DNA from: Kofleriaceae bacterium
GTDB taxonomy: Bacteria; Myxococcota_A; Polyangia; Haliangiales; Haliangiaceae
Length of the DNA: 61,128 nucleotides
Direction: 5' to 3'
Assembly: GCA_025357755.1 (NCBI GenBank)
Contig: JANXOP010000185.1
Coordinates: 1 to 61,128, forward strand
The position numbers were made by a program, and so were the translations under genes. The notes beneath the pieces are model-generated. The model was not told the DNA's origin. It made no database searches and saw only the letters and a list, made by a program, of their open reading frames with translations. Below, piece by piece: positions 16,505 to 25,352 of this stretch; positions within the stretch are counted from its first letter, which is position 1; every line of letters begins with the position of its first letter.

Positions 16505-16711
16505 TCAGGAATGGCCTCGGTGACCCGCGAGTGCCCACAGGCGAGCGATCCCAGCGGCGGTCGGGATGATGACTGCACATCCGAGCACTACCCACCTCGC
16601 GTGGGTAAGGAAGGCGCTCGAATGGAGAGCGCCGTTCGCGGCTGGCAGGCCGAGGGTGATCACCAGGTAGGCAGCGATCGGGACGACCAACCAGCCAAGG
16701 CTGTTACGCAT
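16505..16711 (-). CDS. 68-aa membrane protein coupled to exosortase
   Basis: The protein has 68 residues (MRNSLGWLVVPIAAYLVITL ...) with two TM helices at about 6-26 and 40-62 and a short His/Arg tail. Its ATG lies inside the end of the exosortase gene (8-nt overlap, ATGCGTAA), so it is translationally coupled and likely part of the same complex or process. Not recognised by name. A longer upstream frame merely overlaps the exosortase and is rejected. Confidence 0.55.
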   Translation of the reverse strand: MRNSLGWLVVPIAAYLVITLGLPAANGALHSSAFLTHARWVVLGCAVIIPTAAGIARLWALAGHRGHS

Positions 16712-17201
16712 GGACAGGGCCTCTCTGATTCGCGATCGCGTACAGCGCGCACAACCCGCCGAGGTACACGAGCACGCCCTCCATCCGATGGAGCTCGCTG
16801 CCACTCAGGTCATGGGTGTGCATGCTGATCGCGATCACGATGCGCAGCGTGTTGATGACGATCGTCGCGACGTACGCGACCGCGACGAGGGTTGCGAGCC
16901 GGTAGCCCATCGCACGCCAGGTGATCATGTGGTGACGCCATCCGATCGCGAGCGCGAGGATCGCGGCGAGCATGAAATGAACGCCCGCACACACCGGCGC
17001 GATCTCGAACGTGATGCAGCGATCGATGTAGCCGACCCCGGCCTCGCGCACGAAGTGGCTGCCGGTCAGCACCGAGACGCACTTGGCGGTCGGTGCCAGC
17101 AGCCAGCCGAGGTCCTCGGCCGACGCATCGCGGATGTAGTGCTTGCCGAGGACGACGAGCGCGACCGCGATCCCGAGACCTCCGAGCTGGCTCTTCTTCA
17201 C
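16704..17201 (-). CDS. xrtK: Exosortase (XrtK-like) membrane transpeptidase
   Basis: The protein has 165 residues and about five TM helices. The exosortase catalytic triad is visible: C71 in EIAPVCAGVHF, R120 in NTLRIV, H138 in LHRMEGVLVYLGG, each at the edge of a helix as expected. Short length and the CAGVHF wording fit the XrtK group best. Exosortases process C-terminal sorting signals of exported proteins. Start is GTG 17201, overlapping the TGA of the VIT/vWA gene (GTGA). The immediate upstream protein ends in a motif-TM-basic tail and is the obvious substrate candidate. Confidence 0.75.
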   Translation of the reverse strand: MKKSQLGGLGIAVALVVLGKHYIRDASAEDLGWLLAPTAKCVSVLTGSHFVREAGVGYIDRCITFEIAPVCAGVHFMLAAILALAIGWRHHMITWRAMGYRLATLVAVAYVATIVINTLRIVIAISMHTHDLSGSELHRMEGVLVYLGGLCALYAIANQRGPVHA

Positions 17202-19195
17202 GACGCGCTCTTCTTGAGAAAGCCCACACCGAGCAGGCCCGCGAGGATGATCATCAGCCATGCGAACGGTGGCTCGGCACCGACCTCCATCGAGGTGCCG
17301 CCACCGATCGCCGTATCCTCGACCCCGGCAGGCAGCGCGAGCGGTTGGGTCACGTCGGTCGAGCCCTTGGTCGTGCGCACGATGTCCTGCACCGCGATAA
17401 ACGAGGTGAACATGGTGAGCAGGCCGTAGTCGAGGCCGAGCTTCGTGACCGCGGCCTTGTTCGCATCCTCGTTCATGAAGTCCGAGAGCAAGCTGATCTC
17501 GTTGCGCGCCCACAGGTAGCGGAGAGCGCTGTTGGTCGCATCAGGCTTCGCCGCGCTCGCCTCGAGCGTCGAGACGAACCGGCCGCGTCCCGAGACGCCG
17601 CTCAGCGTGATCGTGCCCTTCGGCGCGCCGCGGTACTTGCCGAACAACACGACCGGGCGCGATGCGAACACGTCGGGCAGCACCTTCGGCTCGACGTCGT
17701 AGGCGTCGAATCCCGCGAACGTGGCCTTGACACTGGTCAGCACCGGCGTCTCGACGTACGCACGAAACTTCGCCGCGGCGGACGCTGCCTGATCCGGGCC
17801 CAGGATCGTGAACGCTTCGCCTTGCCCTGCCTTCGCGATGCCATCCATCAAGTGACGATTGACGCTGCTGCCGATGCCGAACGACCACACGTTCGCCCGG
17901 TCGAGGTTGTTACGGATCTGGTCGAACGCCGCGGTCTCCTCCGCGATGAAGCCATCGGTGACCACGACGAAGCTACGCGACACGGTCTCGGCGCGCGGGA
18001 TCTTCATCGCATGCTGGAGCGCGGGTAAGAGCTCGGTGCCCCCACCGCCGGTCTGCTTGTCGATGAAGGCGGTCGCGGCTGCGATCTGCGTCGGCGATGC
18101 ATCGACCGAGGTCGGCGCGTAGAGCGCGTCGGTTCCGGAGAAAAGGATGACGTCGAACTTGTCGGTCGGGCGGAGCCGGCCGAGTAGGTCCTTCATGAGC
18201 GTCTTGGTGGTCTCGATTGGAAAGCCGTGCATCGAGCCCGAGACGTCGATGATGAATACGTACTCGCGGGGCGGAACCATCTCCGGCGCGGGGCGCTGCG
18301 GCGGCTGGACCATCGCGAGGAAGTAGTTCTCGGTCGGGCCCTCGTACAGCATCAGCCCCGAGGCGAGGTCCTTGCCGGCGAGGCGATAGCGCAGCACGAA
18401 GTCGCGATTGCCTGCGCTCTGCTCCATCGGAGCTAGCTCGATCGTCGCGGTCTCGTGGTTCGCGGCGAACGTGCTCGCGATCTTGTGGGACGGTGACTCG
18501 ATCGCCTGGATCGGCATGCCGCCACCGACGCTGACGTGGATGCCAAAGCTCGTGACCGGCGCGGCACCTGCGTGTTGGTAGGGTGTCGCGACAAACTCGT
18601 TCTCGCCGCGTTTGCCGGTCGTCGTGGTCTCGCTTGCGTAGCGCGGACCGACCGTGGTCGGGTAGACCAGCTCGTACGTGCCCTCGGTTGGCACGAGCAG
18701 CTCGGTATATTTCAGCTCGACCTGGATTCGATCCTTCGGGAGGATGTTCGCCACGCTCATCGTGAACACGTTGGGGCGCTCTTCTTCGAGCAACGTCGCG
18801 GTCTTGCCTGCGGCCTTGGCCTCTTCGTACTCGTGCTTGGCCTCCGCGCGCTCCTTGATCTTCGCGGTGATCACGCGGTCACCGATCGTCATCTTCATGG
18901 CGTACACGGCGGCGCGCGTCGAAGCCGGGAACACGTAGCGCGCGCTGATCGTTCGATCGCCATCGTTCCTGTACGTCTGCGTCACCGTCACGTCCGAGAT
19001 CACACCTGCGATCTTGACGTCGGCGCGCGTGCTCTCGAGCGGCAGCGCTTCGGTCCCTGGTGTGGCGCCCTCGACGACAAAGAACGGCGACAGGGTCTTG
19101 TCGGTCGTGGCGGCGACGGCGAGGGGCTCGGCGCGCGCGATCGTGGGCGTGACGAGCGGCATGAACGCGACAGCGGCGAGAACGAGTTTCAACAT
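17198..19195 (-). CDS. Secreted VIT and vWA domain protein with C-terminal sorting-type tail
   Basis: About 665 residues from ATG 19195 (GGAGGG just upstream; signal peptide ending TIARA). VIT domain about 30-160 (ADVKIAGVISDVTVTQTYRN ... VFPASTRAAVYAMKMTIGDR). vWA domain with MIDAS D317-V-S-G-S. The last 25 residues read AEPPFAWLMIILAGLLG then VGFLKKSAS: a short acidic/Pro motif, one TM and a Lys-Lys tail, the tripartite form of exosortase substrates. The exosortase gene overlaps its stop codon. A role in surface adhesion or matrix is inferred. Confidence 0.85.
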   Translation of the reverse strand: MLKLVLAAVAFMPLVTPTIARAEPLAVAATTDKTLSPFFVVEGATPGTEALPLESTRADVKIAGVISDVTVTQTYRNDGDRTISARYVFPASTRAAVYAMKMTIGDRVITAKIKERAEAKHEYEEAKAAGKTATLLEEERPNVFTMSVANILPKDRIQVELKYTELLVPTEGTYELVYPTTVGPRYASETTTTGKRGENEFVATPYQHAGAAPVTSFGIHVSVGGGMPIQAIESPSHKIASTFAANHETATIELAPMEQSAGNRDFVLRYRLAGKDLASGLMLYEGPTENYFLAMVQPPQRPAPEMVPPREYVFIIDVSGSMHGFPIETTKTLMKDLLGRLRPTDKFDVILFSGTDALYAPTSVDASPTQIAAATAFIDKQTGGGGTELLPALQHAMKIPRAETVSRSFVVVTDGFIAEETAAFDQIRNNLDRANVWSFGIGSSVNRHLMDGIAKAGQGEAFTILGPDQAASAAAKFRAYVETPVLTSVKATFAGFDAYDVEPKVLPDVFASRPVVLFGKYRGAPKGTITLSGVSGRGRFVSTLEASAAKPDATNSALRYLWARNEISLLSDFMNEDANKAAVTKLGLDYGLLTMFTSFIAVQDIVRTTKGSTDVTQPLALPAGVEDTAIGGGTSMEVGAEPPFAWLMIILAGLLGVGFLKKSAS

Positions 19196-19303
19196 GCCCT
19201 CCGTCTCAGCAACGAGGATGCCAGGATCGTTCACGACAGGTTCCGCGATGTTGCGCGTGACCGCGGGTACACGCACACACCGGCGTGTCATGCTGACGGC
19301 GTC

Positions 19304-20566
19304 ATGCGCCGCGCGATGTTCCTGGTGACGCTACTCGCGAGCGTCGCCGCGTCCGCGGATCCGGATCCCGAGGCACTGGTGAAGGAGGTCGCGCACGTTC
19401 GCGGCTTGAAGCTGAAGCATCCGATCCCGAGCGAGCACGTCGATCGCACCGAGCTACGTAGGCGGCTGCTCGAACAAGCTAACGATGGCAAGAGCGTCGC
19501 CGAGACCGCGATCCAGACGCTCGCTCTACAACGCTGGGGTTTCATCCCGCTCGACTACGACTACGGCGCGAAGCTCGTCGACCTGCTCACCGATCAGATC
19601 GCGGGCTACTACGACTCGAAGAAAAAGCAGCTGACGATCCTCGACGGGACGAACAGCGATCCGCAGTGGTCGGAGATGGTGCTCGCGCACGAGCTCGACC
19701 ACGGCCTGCAGGACCAAGCGTTCGATCTCGAGAAGTTCGAGCAGCTGCCCGATGACGACACCGATGCGCTCGCCGCACGGCACGCCCTCGTCGAGGGAGA
19801 TGGCATCGCGCTGATGCTCGAGGTCGTGCTCGCGCGGCAAGGCGCGCAGTCGCCGTGGTCCGTGCCGGAGGCGACCGCAGCCGTGGTCGCGGCGATGAAC
19901 GAGCCGGGCGACAAGCACGATGCCCTCGATGAAGCTCCGTTCGCGATTCGCGAAGGGATGCTGTCGCCATATCGCGATGGCTTCGCGTTCGTCGCGGCGC
20001 TTCGACGCACGCACGCGTGGTCCGCGGTCGACGCCGCGTTCAGGCGGCCGCCGCGATCGATGGAGCAGGTCCTCCACCCCGAGAAGTACGTCGTCGACGA
20101 GAAGCCGATCGCGGTCACGGTCGGCGGTTCACCGCTCGCGGGCTACGAGGTGACCGGCTCGGAGGTGTGGGGCGAGCTCGGCATCCGCTCGTTCTTGCGC
20201 GCGCACGGCGTCAGCGAAGAGACCGCGACGCGCGCGGCCGCCGGCTGGGGCGGTGATCGTGCGATCGTGCTCGCGAAGCCCGGCGAGCACAACGCACGTC
20301 GCGCGATCGGCATCGCTCGGTTCGAGTGGGATACCGAGCTCGATGCGCGCGAGGCGCAGGCCGCGCTCGAGCATGCGGTCGATGCGATGTCTCCCGGTGC
20401 GACCCTCGATCAGACGATGGAGCGCACGCGTTGGCTCTCGCTCGACGGTACGGTCAGCGTGATCGAGCGCAGAGGGCAGGGCGTCGCGATGATCGTCGGG
20501 GCGCCCGTGCTGCTCGCCGACAAGCTCGATCCGTTCGCGCTGCTGAGCGCGAAGCGCAAGCGCTAG
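19304..20566 (+). CDS. Secreted HExxH protein, probable metalloprotease
   Basis: About 420 residues from ATG 19304, where a signal peptide (MRRAMFLVTLLASVAASA) begins; the open frame extends far upstream but opposite the VIT gene. Contains LAHELDHGLQDQAFDLEKF (near residue 130), an HExxH zinc-protease motif, followed about 40 residues later by HALVEGDGIALM, where the Glu is a good third ligand. GYYDSKKKQLTIL just upstream is the strand before the active-site helix in minigluzincins. Substrate unknown. Divergent from the VIT/vWA gene; convergent with the ArsA-like gene, 4 nt apart. Confidence 0.7.
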   Translation: MRRAMFLVTLLASVAASADPDPEALVKEVAHVRGLKLKHPIPSEHVDRTELRRRLLEQANDGKSVAETAIQTLALQRWGFIPLDYDYGAKLVDLLTDQIAGYYDSKKKQLTILDGTNSDPQWSEMVLAHELDHGLQDQAFDLEKFEQLPDDDTDALAARHALVEGDGIALMLEVVLARQGAQSPWSVPEATAAVVAAMNEPGDKHDALDEAPFAIREGMLSPYRDGFAFVAALRRTHAWSAVDAAFRRPPRSMEQVLHPEKYVVDEKPIAVTVGGSPLAGYEVTGSEVWGELGIRSFLRAHGVSEETATRAAAGWGGDRAIVLAKPGEHNARRAIGIARFEWDTELDAREAQAALEHAVDAMSPGATLDQTMERTRWLSLDGTVSVIERRGQGVAMIVGAPVLLADKLDPFALLSAKRKR

Positions 20567-20570
20567 AACC

Positions 20571-21725
20571 TCACGCGAACAGGTACTGTTCGAGCCCGAC
20601 GAGCTTGTCGACGTCATGCACGTCGTCACGCAGGAGCGGAACTTCGACGAGCAGCGAGCTCGACCCGCCTGCAGCCTGGAGCTTGCCGATCGCGATCCGG
20701 TCGGCGAGCGCGAGCACTTCGATCTCGGAATGCGCGGTCATCAGGGCCTGCGCGACCATCGTGCGCGTGGTGCCCGAGACCCCGAGCGCGGTGATACTCG
20801 GCAGCGCGGCGAGCGCCGCGGCGACCGCGTTGACATCGGTTGCGACCGGCCGGCTCGGATGGACCTTGTTCACGACGAAGCCGACGAACGGCATCTTCGC
20901 GGCGACCAGGCGCTCGTGGAAGAACAGCGCTTCGCGCACCGCCATCGCTTCGGGCGAGGCGACGAGCACGAACCCGACGCGCGGCTGGCGGAGCAACGTG
21001 AACGTCTCTTCGGCGCGCGTGCGAAAGCCGCCGAGGATGTCGTTGAACTCCGTGAAGAACACGCCGATGTCGTCGATGAACTTCGAGCCGACGAACTTTG
21101 CGAGCCGCTTCATCACGAACGAGCCGGTCTTGCCGACGAGCGACCAGCCCGAGCCCGAGCCGCCCTGGAGCTTGCGGAACCACTCGATCGCGGGCGAATC
21201 GATCGCCTCGGAGAGCTTGCGTGGTGCATCTAGAAAATCGAGCGCGTGAGCGGTCGGCGGCGTATCGACGATGATCGTGTCGTAGATGCCCTCGGCATCG
21301 AAGTCGTGGAGCTTCGCCATCGCGGCGTACTCCTGCGCACCCGCGAGCGAGCTGCTGATCTGGCTGTACACCGGATTCGCGAGGATCCGCTGCACCGCCG
21401 CTGGATCCTTCGCGTGGCGCTGGACGACCTCGTCGAACGCCTGCTTCTGATCGAGCATCATCGCGAAGAGCTTGCCGCCAGCGACCGGCGCGTTCGCGCC
21501 CACGAGTGCCGGGTTCACTTCCTGGACCTTGTGACCGAGCTCGGCGAGGCCGAGCGAGTTCGCCAGGCGCTTCGCTGGATCGATGGTGAGGACGAGCGTC
21601 TTCTTGCCACGCCGAGCCGCGGCGAGTGCGAGCGTCGCGGCGGTGGTGGTCTTTCCCACGCCACCGGAACCCACGCAGACGATGATCCGTCGCTCGAGCA
21701 GTACGTCGATCAGTCGCTGGGCCAC
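20571..21725 (-). CDS. Get3/ArsA-like ATPase lacking the signature lysine
   Basis: The protein has 384 residues with a deviant-Walker-A fold. The P-loop reads G19-S-G-G-V-G-K25-T-T, so the P-loop lysine (K25) is present but the family's signature lysine at position 20 is Ser. Switch/Walker B: IIVDTPPTAHALDFLDAPRKL. TIDPAKRLANSLGL is the usual A-loop region. No CxxC zinc motif of Get3 and no arsenic-binding Cys triad, so arsenite transport is unlikely. A second family member at 29185-30120 shows the reverse pattern (K20, R25). Start is GTG 21725. Confidence 0.88.
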   Translation of the reverse strand: MAQRLIDVLLERRIIVCVGSGGVGKTTTAATLALAAARRGKKTLVLTIDPAKRLANSLGLAELGHKVQEVNPALVGANAPVAGGKLFAMMLDQKQAFDEVVQRHAKDPAAVQRILANPVYSQISSSLAGAQEYAAMAKLHDFDAEGIYDTIIVDTPPTAHALDFLDAPRKLSEAIDSPAIEWFRKLQGGSGSGWSLVGKTGSFVMKRLAKFVGSKFIDDIGVFFTEFNDILGGFRTRAEETFTLLRQPRVGFVLVASPEAMAVREALFFHERLVAAKMPFVGFVVNKVHPSRPVATDVNAVAAALAALPSITALGVSGTTRTMVAQALMTAHSEIEVLALADRIAIGKLQAAGGSSSLLVEVPLLRDDVHDVDKLVGLEQYLFA

Positions 21726-21770
21726 GAGACTACCCAGTTACCACGCATCGCAGCCGAGCGACAACGCGTG

Positions 21771-21776
21771 TATAAG
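21771..21776 (+). promoter_or_regulatory. Candidate -10 element for the biotinyl carrier gene
   Basis: TATAAG ends 9 nt before ATG 21786. No Shine-Dalgarno sequence lies between, consistent with a leaderless message. No clear -35. Confidence 0.35.
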
Positions 21777-21785
21777 AGTGCCCGC

Positions 21786-22319
21786 ATGAAACGCGAGCTG
21801 ATCGTCACGCACCCCACGGCGAGTGGTGCGCAGGAGCGCACGGTCTCGGTCGAGGGGCCGCTCGAGGACGGCATGTTCCGGTTCACGATCGACGGCCAGC
21901 AGCGCCTGGTGGACGCCAAAGCGGTGCGCCCGGGCACGTGGTCCATCCTGCTCGACGGTAAGAACTACCTCGTCGATCTCGACAAGCGGCCGGCACTCCA
22001 AGGCAAGGTCGCGGCCTCGGTTGGTGCGAGCGAGACCGTGCTCTCCGTCGAGGACGCGGCCCAGCGCAAGCTCGCCGCGGCCGCCAAACCCAAGGGCCAG
22101 GCCCGCGGCGAGACCCTGCGTGCGCCGATCGCCGGCAAGGTCGTCAAGGTACTCGTCGAGGTCGGCGCGGTCGTCCCCCCCGGCACCGCGGTGATCGTGC
22201 TCGAGGCCATGAAGATGGAGAACGAGCTGATCAGCGAGCGCGGGGGCACGGTCACGGTCATCCACAAGCAGGCCGGCCAGGCTGTCGATACCGGCGATAC
22301 TCTGATCGAGCTGGCGTAG
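21786..22319 (+). CDS. Biotin carboxyl carrier-type protein (orphan)
   Basis: The protein has 177 residues. An N-terminal beta-rich segment of about 90 residues and an Ala/Lys linker precede a biotinyl/lipoyl domain (about 108-177) with the biotinylation motif E140-A-M-K143-M-E-N; K143 should carry biotin. The architecture matches the C-terminal end of acetyl/propionyl-CoA carboxylase alpha chains or free BCCP subunits. No carboxylase or carboxyltransferase gene lies in the window, so its partner is elsewhere. The stop is directly adjacent to the opposing HtrA-like gene's stop. Confidence 0.88.
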   Translation: MKRELIVTHPTASGAQERTVSVEGPLEDGMFRFTIDGQQRLVDAKAVRPGTWSILLDGKNYLVDLDKRPALQGKVAASVGASETVLSVEDAAQRKLAAAAKPKGQARGETLRAPIAGKVVKVLVEVGAVVPPGTAVIVLEAMKMENELISERGGTVTVIHKQAGQAVDTGDTLIELA

Positions 22320-23729
22320 CTAGGGCACGGCGCGCAGCGAAGGCGGTTCGCCGGGCAAACCCTCCGTGCGATCGCGCGGGATGTGATAGCGCGCCAGGAT
22401 CCGCGGCTGCGCTCTTCGAACTTCGTCGGCATCCATCATGATCATGCCGCCCGACGTCGTCGTGAGCTCGACGACTCCGTGGGCCGACGACAGCGTCTTG
22501 ACGAAGTCCGCCATGTCGAGCGGGGCGCGACCGTTGATGGTCGCGATCGCCTCGTCGTAGAGGTGGCCGTAGCCGATGTTGATCTCGTCCGCGAGGACCT
22601 TCGTGAGGATCACGACCTCGTGCTGTTCGGGCGACCGATAGCCCAGGTAGTAGTAGTTGAGGAACTCTTTTGGTGCCTTGTTCCACCACTTGTCCCAGGT
22701 GGCCAAGTAGTCCCGCGTGAGCGTCTGGAACACGAGCCCACCGTAGACGAAGTACTCCGGCGGCATGTCGTAGCGCGCGCGCGACACGAGCGGCGTCCAG
22801 CGCGCGAGCGTGACCTCGACGGCGTGCAGCTTGCCATCGCGGCGGATCTCGAGCGCGACCTTGTCGCCGATGTAGCGATTGCCGAGCACGACATCGTAGC
22901 GCGTGCGATGGCGACCGAGGAACTGCACGGTGCCGTTGTTCGCGATCGGTAAGCCGTCGATCGTGGTGATCACGTCGCGCGATTGCAGCACGCCATCGGC
23001 CGAGCCGGCGTGATCGACGTGAAGCACGACCACGCCCTTCTCGTCGCCAGAGAGCCCGAGCCGCTTGCGCAGCAGCGGGTTCTCGAGGTTCTGCGTGGTG
23101 ATGCCGAGTGCCGGAATCTCGGGGCGCTTTCCCTTGGTGACTCCGTCGATGAAGCTGCGGATGATCGGCGGCGGCACCATCTCGCCGATGTTGTCGGCGC
23201 CGGTCAGCTTCTGGAACGCGATGCCAACGACCTTGCCATCGCCGAACACCGGCCCACCGCTGTTGCCCGAGTTGATCGCAGCATCGACGGTGACCGCGAG
23301 CAGGTGGCGTTGCGAGTGGCTGTAGCGCTGGACCTCGATGCGCGAGACCACGCCCTCCGTGATCGAGATTTCTTCGCCGCCGACCGGATACCCGACCACC
23401 GCAACTTCATCGCGCAGCCTCGGCATCTCGCCGAGCTCTGCGGGCTCGATATCATCGAGAAATCCGGCGGGCTCGATGACCTCGAGCAACGCCAGATCGC
23501 AATCGTGGTTGACCGCTCGGACACGCGCGATCGCCTTGTCGGGAGCCGAAACTTTCTGAACCTGTAGGAACGTCGCGTTCGCGATCACGTGCGCGCCCGT
23601 GAGCATCATGTTGGGTCCGATGACCACCGCAGAACCAGTACTTGTCGATGGTGTCCTCGCCTGCCAAGGCCCGTCGAAATCAGGGTCTTGGGAGGTCGCA
23701 AAGACGCGAATCACCTCGGGATACTCCAC
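22320..23729 (-). CDS. HtrA/Deg-like trypsin-fold serine protease with PDZ domains
   Basis: The protein has 469 residues. Chymotrypsin-type triad: H47 (TGAHVIA), D78 (HDCDLALL), S157 (NSGNSGGPV). Residues about 230-300 form a PDZ domain (GVVVLHVDHAGSADGVLQSRDVITTIDG), followed by a long C-terminal region with a second degenerate PDZ (IGYGHLYDEAIATINGRAPLDMADF). No signal peptide or TM is seen, so it resembles plant/bacterial Deg9/Deg10-like proteases rather than periplasmic DegP. Start is GTG at 23729. Confidence 0.88.
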   Translation of the reverse strand: MEYPEVIRVFATSQDPDFDGPWQARTPSTSTGSAVVIGPNMMLTGAHVIANATFLQVQKVSAPDKAIARVRAVNHDCDLALLEVIEPAGFLDDIEPAELGEMPRLRDEVAVVGYPVGGEEISITEGVVSRIEVQRYSHSQRHLLAVTVDAAINSGNSGGPVFGDGKVVGIAFQKLTGADNIGEMVPPPIIRSFIDGVTKGKRPEIPALGITTQNLENPLLRKRLGLSGDEKGVVVLHVDHAGSADGVLQSRDVITTIDGLPIANNGTVQFLGRHRTRYDVVLGNRYIGDKVALEIRRDGKLHAVEVTLARWTPLVSRARYDMPPEYFVYGGLVFQTLTRDYLATWDKWWNKAPKEFLNYYYLGYRSPEQHEVVILTKVLADEINIGYGHLYDEAIATINGRAPLDMADFVKTLSSAHGVVELTTTSGGMIMMDADEVRRAQPRILARYHIPRDRTEGLPGEPPSLRAVP

Positions 23730-23758
23730 AAAATTAGGGTACCTTGGAATGCCGTTTA

Positions 23759-24805
23759 ATGCTCGCGCTGCAAGCCATCACGCCGGAGAACCTGGCGGCC
23801 CGCGTTCCACCTGTGACCTTGGCCGAGGCGCGCAAATTGGTGGCACAGATCCACCGGGGCGACCCGATCGCTGCTACCGGCGCGATCCGTCGGGTCGCGG
23901 CGGAGGCGGTCCGCGCGGCAGGCGAAATCCCCGCGCTCGAGATCGTCGCCGAGACCCCGAGCACGATCGATCCGTTCGTGAAGTACCTGCTCGCCGGCCG
24001 CGATGGCGCGCGGTTCGAGGCGGTGCGCATCCCGCTCGAGAACCCGAATCGGTTCAGCGTATGCGTGAGCTCTCAGGTCGGTTGCGCGCTCGGTTGTGCG
24101 TTCTGCGCGACCGGCAAGCTCGGTCTCGATCGCAACCTCGAGGCCTGGGAGATCATCGAGCAGGTTCGCATCGTGCGCGCCCGCCTCCCGCATGGCCGGG
24201 TCCACGGGGTCGTGTTCCAGGGCATGGGCGAGCCCCTCGCGAACCTCGACGCGGTGCTCGAAGCGATCGAGGTGTTCTCCGAGCCGAGCGCGCTCGGCAT
24301 CGATGGCCGCGCGATCACCGTGTGCACCGCGGGTCTACCGGCGGGGATTCGCAAGCTCGCAGCCCACGCACCTCGGGTGCGGCTCGCCCTGTCGATTCAC
24401 TCCGCTCTCCCCGAGCGCCGCAAGTCCATCATGCCGATCGCGAAGGCGCACTCGCTCGCCGACGTCATCGCCGCATGCGCCGACCACGCACGGATCACCG
24501 GCCTCTCGCCGATGTGGGCGATCACGCTGCTCGATGGCGTCAACGACTCCGATGCCGATGCGCATGCGCTCGCCGACCTCGCACGCCAGTTCGCGTCCGA
24601 GACCGGCCGCACGCCGCGCCTCTCGATCATCGCGTACAACGCAGCCCCACCGGCGAGGCCAATGATCGGTCCGGGCGATCCGTTCTCGCGTTCAGCGCGT
24701 GAAGCCGAGTATCGAGCTGCGCTCGGCCTGCCGAATCACCGTCGGTACTCTGGCGGTAGTGATGTCGCCGCAGCGTGTGGTCAGCTCGCGGCGCGGCCCG
24801 TATAA
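23759..24805 (+). CDS. rlmN: 23S rRNA/tRNA adenine-C2 methyltransferase RlmN
   Basis: About 348 residues from ATG 23759. Radical-SAM cluster motif C109-x3-C113-x2-C116 in VGCALGCAFCATGKLG, followed by FQGMGEPLAN (SAM-binding GGEP-like) and the C-terminal AACGQLAARP, whose Cys is the methyl-transfer intermediate. It methylates A2503 of 23S rRNA and A37 of some tRNAs. The longer TTG start at 23744 adds only five residues. Followed 7 nt later by ppa on the same strand. Confidence 0.95.
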   Translation: MLALQAITPENLAARVPPVTLAEARKLVAQIHRGDPIAATGAIRRVAAEAVRAAGEIPALEIVAETPSTIDPFVKYLLAGRDGARFEAVRIPLENPNRFSVCVSSQVGCALGCAFCATGKLGLDRNLEAWEIIEQVRIVRARLPHGRVHGVVFQGMGEPLANLDAVLEAIEVFSEPSALGIDGRAITVCTAGLPAGIRKLAAHAPRVRLALSIHSALPERRKSIMPIAKAHSLADVIAACADHARITGLSPMWAITLLDGVNDSDADAHALADLARQFASETGRTPRLSIIAYNAAPPARPMIGPGDPFSRSAREAEYRAALGLPNHRRYSGGSDVAAACGQLAARPV

Positions 24806-24812
24806 GAGGAGC

Positions 24813-25343
24813 ATGCAGGGTATGCATCCCGTTCACGATATCGAGCTTCCGGATGATCTCAGCGCGTGGCTGCCTTCGGTCATCGAGATTCCGCGCAACT
24901 CGCACCTCAAGTACGAGGTCGACAAGCCGACCGGTCTCCTCAGGCTCGATCGCGTGCTGTACAGCGCGGTCCACTATCCTGCGAACTACGGGTTCATCCC
25001 GAGGACGCTCGGCGATGACGAAGATCCGCTCGACATCCTCGTGCTGATGCAGGAGCCCGTCGAGCCGCTCACGATCGTGCGCGCACGGCCGATCGGTGGC
25101 CTGCGGATGAGCGACGACAAGGGCGGCGACGACAAGATCATCGCAGTGTGCGTCGACGATCCCGCGTTCTCGCACTACCGAAAGCTCGCCGAGATTCCGC
25201 CGCACGTGATGCGCGAGCTCGATCGGTTCTTCCGCGACTACAAGATCCTCGAGGATAAGCGCGTCGAGGTCGAGGAGTTTTACGACGTCGAAGCCGCGAT
25301 GCGCGTGATCCGAAAAGCCGTCGCCGCGTACACCAAGCCCTAG
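24813..25343 (+). CDS. ppa: Soluble inorganic pyrophosphatase, family I
   Basis: The protein has 176 residues, the usual family length. EIPRNSHLKYEVDKPTG gives the phosphate-binding Lys/Glu; YGFIPRTLGDDEDPLDIL carries the D-x-D-P-x-D metal signature; DDKIIAV and FRDYKILE follow. It hydrolyses PPi with Mg2+. Start ATG 24813 has AGAGGAG directly upstream; a TATAAG also overlaps that leader, so an internal promoter is possible. Its stop lies 9 nt from the stop of the opposing GST gene. Confidence 0.97.
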   Translation: MQGMHPVHDIELPDDLSAWLPSVIEIPRNSHLKYEVDKPTGLLRLDRVLYSAVHYPANYGFIPRTLGDDEDPLDILVLMQEPVEPLTIVRARPIGGLRMSDDKGGDDKIIAVCVDDPAFSHYRKLAEIPPHVMRELDRFFRDYKILEDKRVEVEEFYDVEAAMRVIRKAVAAYTKP

Positions 25344-25352
25344 CCTTTCGAA

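Noticed and set aside
20571..21725. Arsenite-pump ATPase ArsA
   Set aside because: Single ATPase domain, no metalloid-binding Cys triad and no ars genes nearby; Get3-like is the better class.
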